A stretch of DNA of 64,000 nt from Actinomadura citrea (lineage in GTDB: Bacteria; Actinomycetota; Actinomycetes; Streptosporangiales; Streptosporangiaceae): NCBI RefSeq assembly GCF_013409045.1, contig NZ_JACCBT010000001.1, forward strand, positions 1,364,001 to 1,428,000. Reading direction: 5' to 3'. This document shows positions 61,337 through 64,000 of this stretch, in pieces (the stretch's first letter is position 1; each line of letters opens with the position of its first letter). The position numbers were made by a program, and so were the translations under genes. Below the pieces are notes generated by a model. The model made no database searches. It was not told the DNA's origin and worked only from the letters and a program-made list of their open reading frames with translations.

Positions 61337-61372
61337 GGACGGTTTGTGAATCGGCCGCCGACCTGCGCCGGG

Positions 61373-61747
61373 TCAGAACGCGAAGACGGTTCCGGTGCGC
61401 GACTGCATGACGCAGTCGTTGCCGTACTCGGCCTGGAAGCGGGCAGGTCTGCCCTTCCATCGCCCTTCGGCGCGGACGACCACGGGCGCGTGGACGGCGG
61501 TGCACATCCGGCCGTCCGGCCGGTGTTCGAACCGCCCGCCCGACCCGTTCAGCTCCAGGCAGGCCCGTGCGGCCTCGGGGTGCTCGCCCCCCGCAGGATC
61601 GCAACGCAGCGTGACCGTCCTGCTCCCGGACGTGTTACCGCCCGGATGCGTGACGGAAAGCCGCAACGACGTCTCCGGCCCGGAAGGCGAGGCGGGCACC
61701 AGGGCGACCACCGCCCCTATGACGACCGCACTGAGAAGGTTCGGCAT
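61373..61747 (-). CDS. Subtilisin inhibitor (SSI)-family secreted protein
   Basis: A 124-residue protein: signal peptide MPNLLSAVVIGAVVALVPAS, then an SSI domain with the four conserved cysteines (LRCDPAGG, ARACLEL, RMCTAV, NDCVMQ) and the terminal GTVFAF. SSI proteins inhibit subtilisin-like proteases and transglutaminase-activating proteases outside the cell. By alignment with classical SSI (CPM|VYDP) the P1 residue in MCTAVHAP would be alanine, pointing to elastase- or subtilisin-like targets. ATG 61747 follows GGGAG. Confidence 0.88.
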   Translation of the reverse strand: MPNLLSAVVIGAVVALVPASPSGPETSLRLSVTHPGGNTSGSRTVTLRCDPAGGEHPEAARACLELNGSGGRFEHRPDGRMCTAVHAPVVVRAEGRWKGRPARFQAEYGNDCVMQSRTGTVFAF

Positions 61748-62184
61748 ACGCGACTCCCGAGTTCCCGAGGGATGTCGCACAAAGTATCCGACCGATAACA
61801 GATCGTGCAGAATAATGCGCACCCTGTAGCCCCGGAGCAACCCCAGAACCACCCAAGCACCACACCCCCGCAGCCACGCCCCCCGCCCGCACAGACCTCA
61901 GCCACCGCCGCAACCAAGCGAGTGAAGGGTCGCGATCGCGCCGTCACGCGCGCACCGACCTCAGCCACCGCCGAACCACGCGACGACCTCCATGGGTTGC
62001 GATCGCGTCCGAAGGCAGATTCGAGCGAAGCAAGAATCTGATCGCGCAGCGAGCCGCAAGGCGAGCCGGAGCGATGCCAGCGATCGCCGCGGTGCCCGAC
62101 GATGGAGGGCCCTCCGGGCCCGAAGGAGGAGGGCACTGCCATAGGCACAGCAGGGCCATCAAGGCCCGAAGGAGGAGAAGAACG
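61748..62184. other. 437-bp gene-free region with repeats
   Basis: Between the SSI gene and the sigma-factor gene. Contains imperfect direct repeats, three GCGATCGC palindromes and twice the string CCGAAGGAGGAG. No anti-sigma or other gene can be found in any frame. Confidence 0.6.
61894..62040. repeat. Degenerate tandem repeat with GCGATCGC palindromes
   Basis: GACCTCAGCCACCGCCG occurs exactly at 61894-61910 and 61957-61973, 63 bp apart. Each copy is followed by GGGTCGCGATCGCGCC or its variant GGGTTGCGATCGCGTCC (about 35-40 bp later). A further AGCGATCGCC occurs near 62080. Confidence 0.6.
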
Positions 62185-62811
62185 CTAGGCAGCAAGCGTG
62201 TGGGCGGCGCGGTGGTCCGAGAGCGAGTCGCGGAGCTGCTTGCGGCCCCGGTGGAGGCGGGACATGACGGTGCCGATGGGGGTGCCCATCATGTCGGCGA
62301 TCTCCTTGTAGGGGTAGCCCTCGACGTCGGCGAGGTAGACGGCGTCCCGGAAGTCCTTGGGGAGGGCGTGCAGGGCGGCGACCACCTGGGAGTCGGGGAT
62401 GCGGTCGAGGGCCTCGGACTCGGCGGACCGGAAGCCGGACGCGTGCGCCTCGGCCTGCGCGATCTGCCACTCCTCCAGCTCCTCGGAGCCGGCGCGCTGG
62501 GGCTCGCGCTGCTTCTTGCGGTAGGTGTTGATGAAGTTGTTGGTGAGGATGCGGTGCAGCCACGCCTTGAGGTTCGTGCCTTCCTGGAACTGGTGGAAGT
62601 TCACGTAGGCCTTGGCCAGCGTCTCCTGGACGAGGTCCTCGGCGTCGGCGCTGTTGCGGGTCATGCGGACGGCGCTGATGTAGAGCGGGTCGGCGAGGGG
62701 CAGCACGTCGCGCTCGTAGCGGCGCGCGTTGTCGGGCGTGGCGGTGCCGTCGGCGTCGCGGCCGTTGTCGCCCTTGGCGTTGCGGTGGACGGGCGTGGTG
62801 ACAGCGGTCAT
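62185..62811 (-). CDS. ECF sigma factor, SigR/SigH group
   Basis: A 208-residue group-ECF12-like sigma factor. Region 2: [20 protein letters not shown] and [20 protein letters not shown]; then [20 protein letters not shown]; region 4: [20 protein letters not shown] with [15 protein letters not shown]. In Streptomyces and mycobacteria this factor answers thiol-oxidative stress and is followed by the zinc anti-sigma gene rsrA/rshA. Here no such gene follows: the next 437 bp are non-coding. ATG 62811 has GGGGAG upstream. Confidence 0.92.
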   Translation of the reverse strand: MTAVTTPVHRNAKGDNGRDADGTATPDNARRYERDVLPLADPLYISAVRMTRNSADAEDLVQETLAKAYVNFHQFQEGTNLKAWLHRILTNNFINTYRKKQREPQRAGSEELEEWQIAQAEAHASGFRSAESEALDRIPDSQVVAALHALPKDFRDAVYLADVEGYPYKEIADMMGTPIGTVMSRLHRGRKQLRDSLSDHRAAHTLAA

Positions 62812-63235
62812 CGTCGCTCCCCGTGGGTTGTGTCCCCGGTGAACGGGGACGGTTGCCTGGCGCGTGGTCGGGGGCACGCGCGGGCCGGGCGGATGAACCG
62901 CCCCCCGTCAAGTGGTACGTGCCACCGTTCCCGGCGGGTTCGGTGTGGCCTCGGCCTCGCATGGAGAGTGGGCCGAGGGTTCGGCGCGCTTCGGCGATGC
63001 CAGAGCGACCCCGTAATGGGACGTCGCGGGCGTGCCCGATCGAGCGCTTCCATCCGCCGGTGGGTCTTCCTGCCCTGTAAGACGCATGGAACGCGCCAAA
63101 TGGTTGCCAGGATCGACGTGGCCTCCATCACATCAGGTCGTTTGTTGGTCAAAGCGGTACTGATCAGCCGGTATGAAGCCCGTTCGCGGGGTGCCCTGGA
63201 CGGTCGAGGGGCCGAGCCCGGTCTCGAAGCCTTCG
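62812..63235. other. 424-bp gene-free region upstream of the sigma-factor gene
   Basis: Contains a leader hairpin GTCCCCG (62832-62838)/CGGGGAC (62844-62850) and a near-palindrome GTGGTACGTGCCAC (62912-62925). I could not find a GGAAT-N18-GTT SigR-type autoregulatory promoter. No coding sequence is convincing. Confidence 0.5.
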
Positions 63236-63979
63236 TCAGGGGGCGGCGAGGTGGCCCGCGAGGACGGCCCGGACCAGCCGGGCCGCGAACTCCTCCGGCT
63301 CGGCCGGGAGCCCGGCGCCCGCCGCCACCGTCTCCGCGCCCGCGAGCCGGGTCAGGAAGGCGTGCTGCTGGCAGCCTCCCAGCAGGGCCGCGGCGATGAA
63401 CGGCAAGGGTGCGCCGTCCGCGAGCCGCCCCGCCTTCCGCTCGGCCTCCAGATATCCGATGAGGGCGGCGTGGCCCATCACCGGACCCGCCGTCGGCCCT
63501 CCGGGGGGCCCCGCCTGAGGACCGCCGGGGGCCCCGGGAGGCGGCGGCTCGCCGGTGGGGTCGGCCTTGGTCCGCGCGCGCGACTTGGCGGCGGCCTCGT
63601 TCTGCGCCTTCCCGGGGCCGTCGCTCCGCAGCCACGCAATCAGCTCCGGGTCGGCCAGGACGGGCCCGGTCATCGGCAGCAGTTCGCCGTAGAAGCGGAC
63701 CATCTCCGTCGCCAGGCGGGTGAGGTTCTCCTCCACCGTGCTCTGCCCGACCGATCCGAGAAGCCCCGTCATCGCGGTGCGCGCGGTCCCGGTCACCTCG
63801 GCCAGGGCCGCCGCGAACAGCGCGGTCTTGTTCGCGAAGTGGTTGTAGAGGCTGCCCTCGGACACGCCCGCGGCGCGCGCGATCTCCTTGGTCGTCGCGG
63901 CCACGATCCCGCGTGTCCGGATCACCGTGACCGCTGAGGCCAGGATTCGGTCGCGCATGGGTCCCGTTCGTGTCGCCAA
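63236..63979 (-). CDS. TetR-family transcriptional regulator
   Basis: A 247-residue repressor. The helix-turn-helix is at ~22-55 (RGIVAATTKEIARAAGVSEG and SLYNHFANKTALFAAAL). The ligand domain contains an unusual Pro/Gly insertion (PTGEPPPPGAPGGPQAGPPG) at ~140-163, not seen in most family members. The start TTG 63979 has GAGGTGG upstream; ATG 63958 is the alternative. It is at the window edge; its target is probably outside or upstream. Confidence 0.85.
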   Translation of the reverse strand: MATRTGPMRDRILASAVTVIRTRGIVAATTKEIARAAGVSEGSLYNHFANKTALFAAALAEVTGTARTAMTGLLGSVGQSTVEENLTRLATEMVRFYGELLPMTGPVLADPELIAWLRSDGPGKAQNEAAAKSRARTKADPTGEPPPPGAPGGPQAGPPGGPTAGPVMGHAALIGYLEAERKAGRLADGAPLPFIAAALLGGCQQHAFLTRLAGAETVAAGAGLPAEPEEFAARLVRAVLAGHLAAP

Positions 63980-64000
63980 CCCGTCCCACCTCGCTTCCCT

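Overview
The window is about 70% G+C, with GTG and TTG starts, GGAGG-type ribosome binding sites, many GTGA/ATGA stop-start overlaps and typical actinobacterial families (LAL regulators, DUF397/XRE pairs, SigR-type sigma factor, ANTAR and SpoIIE-phosphatase signalling, subtilisin inhibitor, DUF2630, DUF6158, DUF6183, DUF6328). It looks like chromosomal DNA of a filamentous actinomycete, probably of the Streptosporangiales/Thermomonosporaceae type (for example Actinomadura). The phylum is well supported; the genus is only an inference. I see no rRNA, tRNA, CRISPR array, insertion sequence or prophage.

Layout. 0-3.4 kb: end of an MFS exporter fused to a winged-helix domain, then a thiolase and an enoyl-CoA hydratase. 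3.5-8.5 kb: DUF6183 and YcxB-like proteins, an SRPBCC-ArsR pair under twin palindromes, an MFS exporter and a membrane protein. 8.6-14.7 kb: arginyl-tRNA synthetase copy 1, a CoA-transferase/racemase-like enzyme and a large LAL-type regulator. 15-19.5 kb: methyltransferase, very-long-chain-type acyl-CoA dehydrogenase, and a TetR regulator divergent from a secreted SRPBCC protein. 19.6-25 kb: deoC with two overlapping aldehyde dehydrogenase genes (one complete, one without a catalytic half), a histone-H1-like protein, DUF2630 and a luciferase-like oxidoreductase. 25-31 kb (minus strand): arginyl-tRNA synthetase copy 2, plsX, and an envelope operon (DUF998, hydrolase, lipoprotein, related small membrane protein). 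31-36.8 kb: a lysine-2,3-aminomutase-like radical SAM enzyme and two transporter/membrane gene plus regulator pairs. 36.8-48.7 kb: cell-surface glycan region with a Wzm/Wzt-type ABC exporter, PAP2-lipid kinase fusion, VanW, YceI, a serine hydrolase lipoprotein and a translationally coupled six-gene operon (epimerase, two GT4 glycosyltransferases, two proteins of unknown function, one MurG-like protein). 48.9-52.4 kb: a scarred accessory patch with a broken GlxA-type gene, an AlkZ-like protein, and an XRE gene and an opposing gene that have both lost their 5' ends, bracketed by short duplicated sequences. 52.4-57.8 kb: ABC-F ATPase, archaeal-type prolyl-tRNA synthetase and small envelope proteins. 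57.8-64 kb (minus strand): SpoIIE-type phosphatase, ANTAR regulator, CBS protein, subtilisin inhibitor, SigR-type sigma factor with no adjacent anti-sigma gene, and a TetR regulator.

Themes. (1) Fatty-acid and acyl-CoA turnover (thiolase, hydratase, CoA-transferase, acyl-CoA dehydrogenase, PlsX). (2) Deoxynucleoside catabolism (DeoC makes acetaldehyde, next to aldehyde dehydrogenases). (3) Envelope glycan assembly and export. (4) Repeated promoter-proximal inverted repeats beside regulator/target pairs, several with exact arms. (5) Three aminoacyl-tRNA synthetases, including two ArgRS paralogues.
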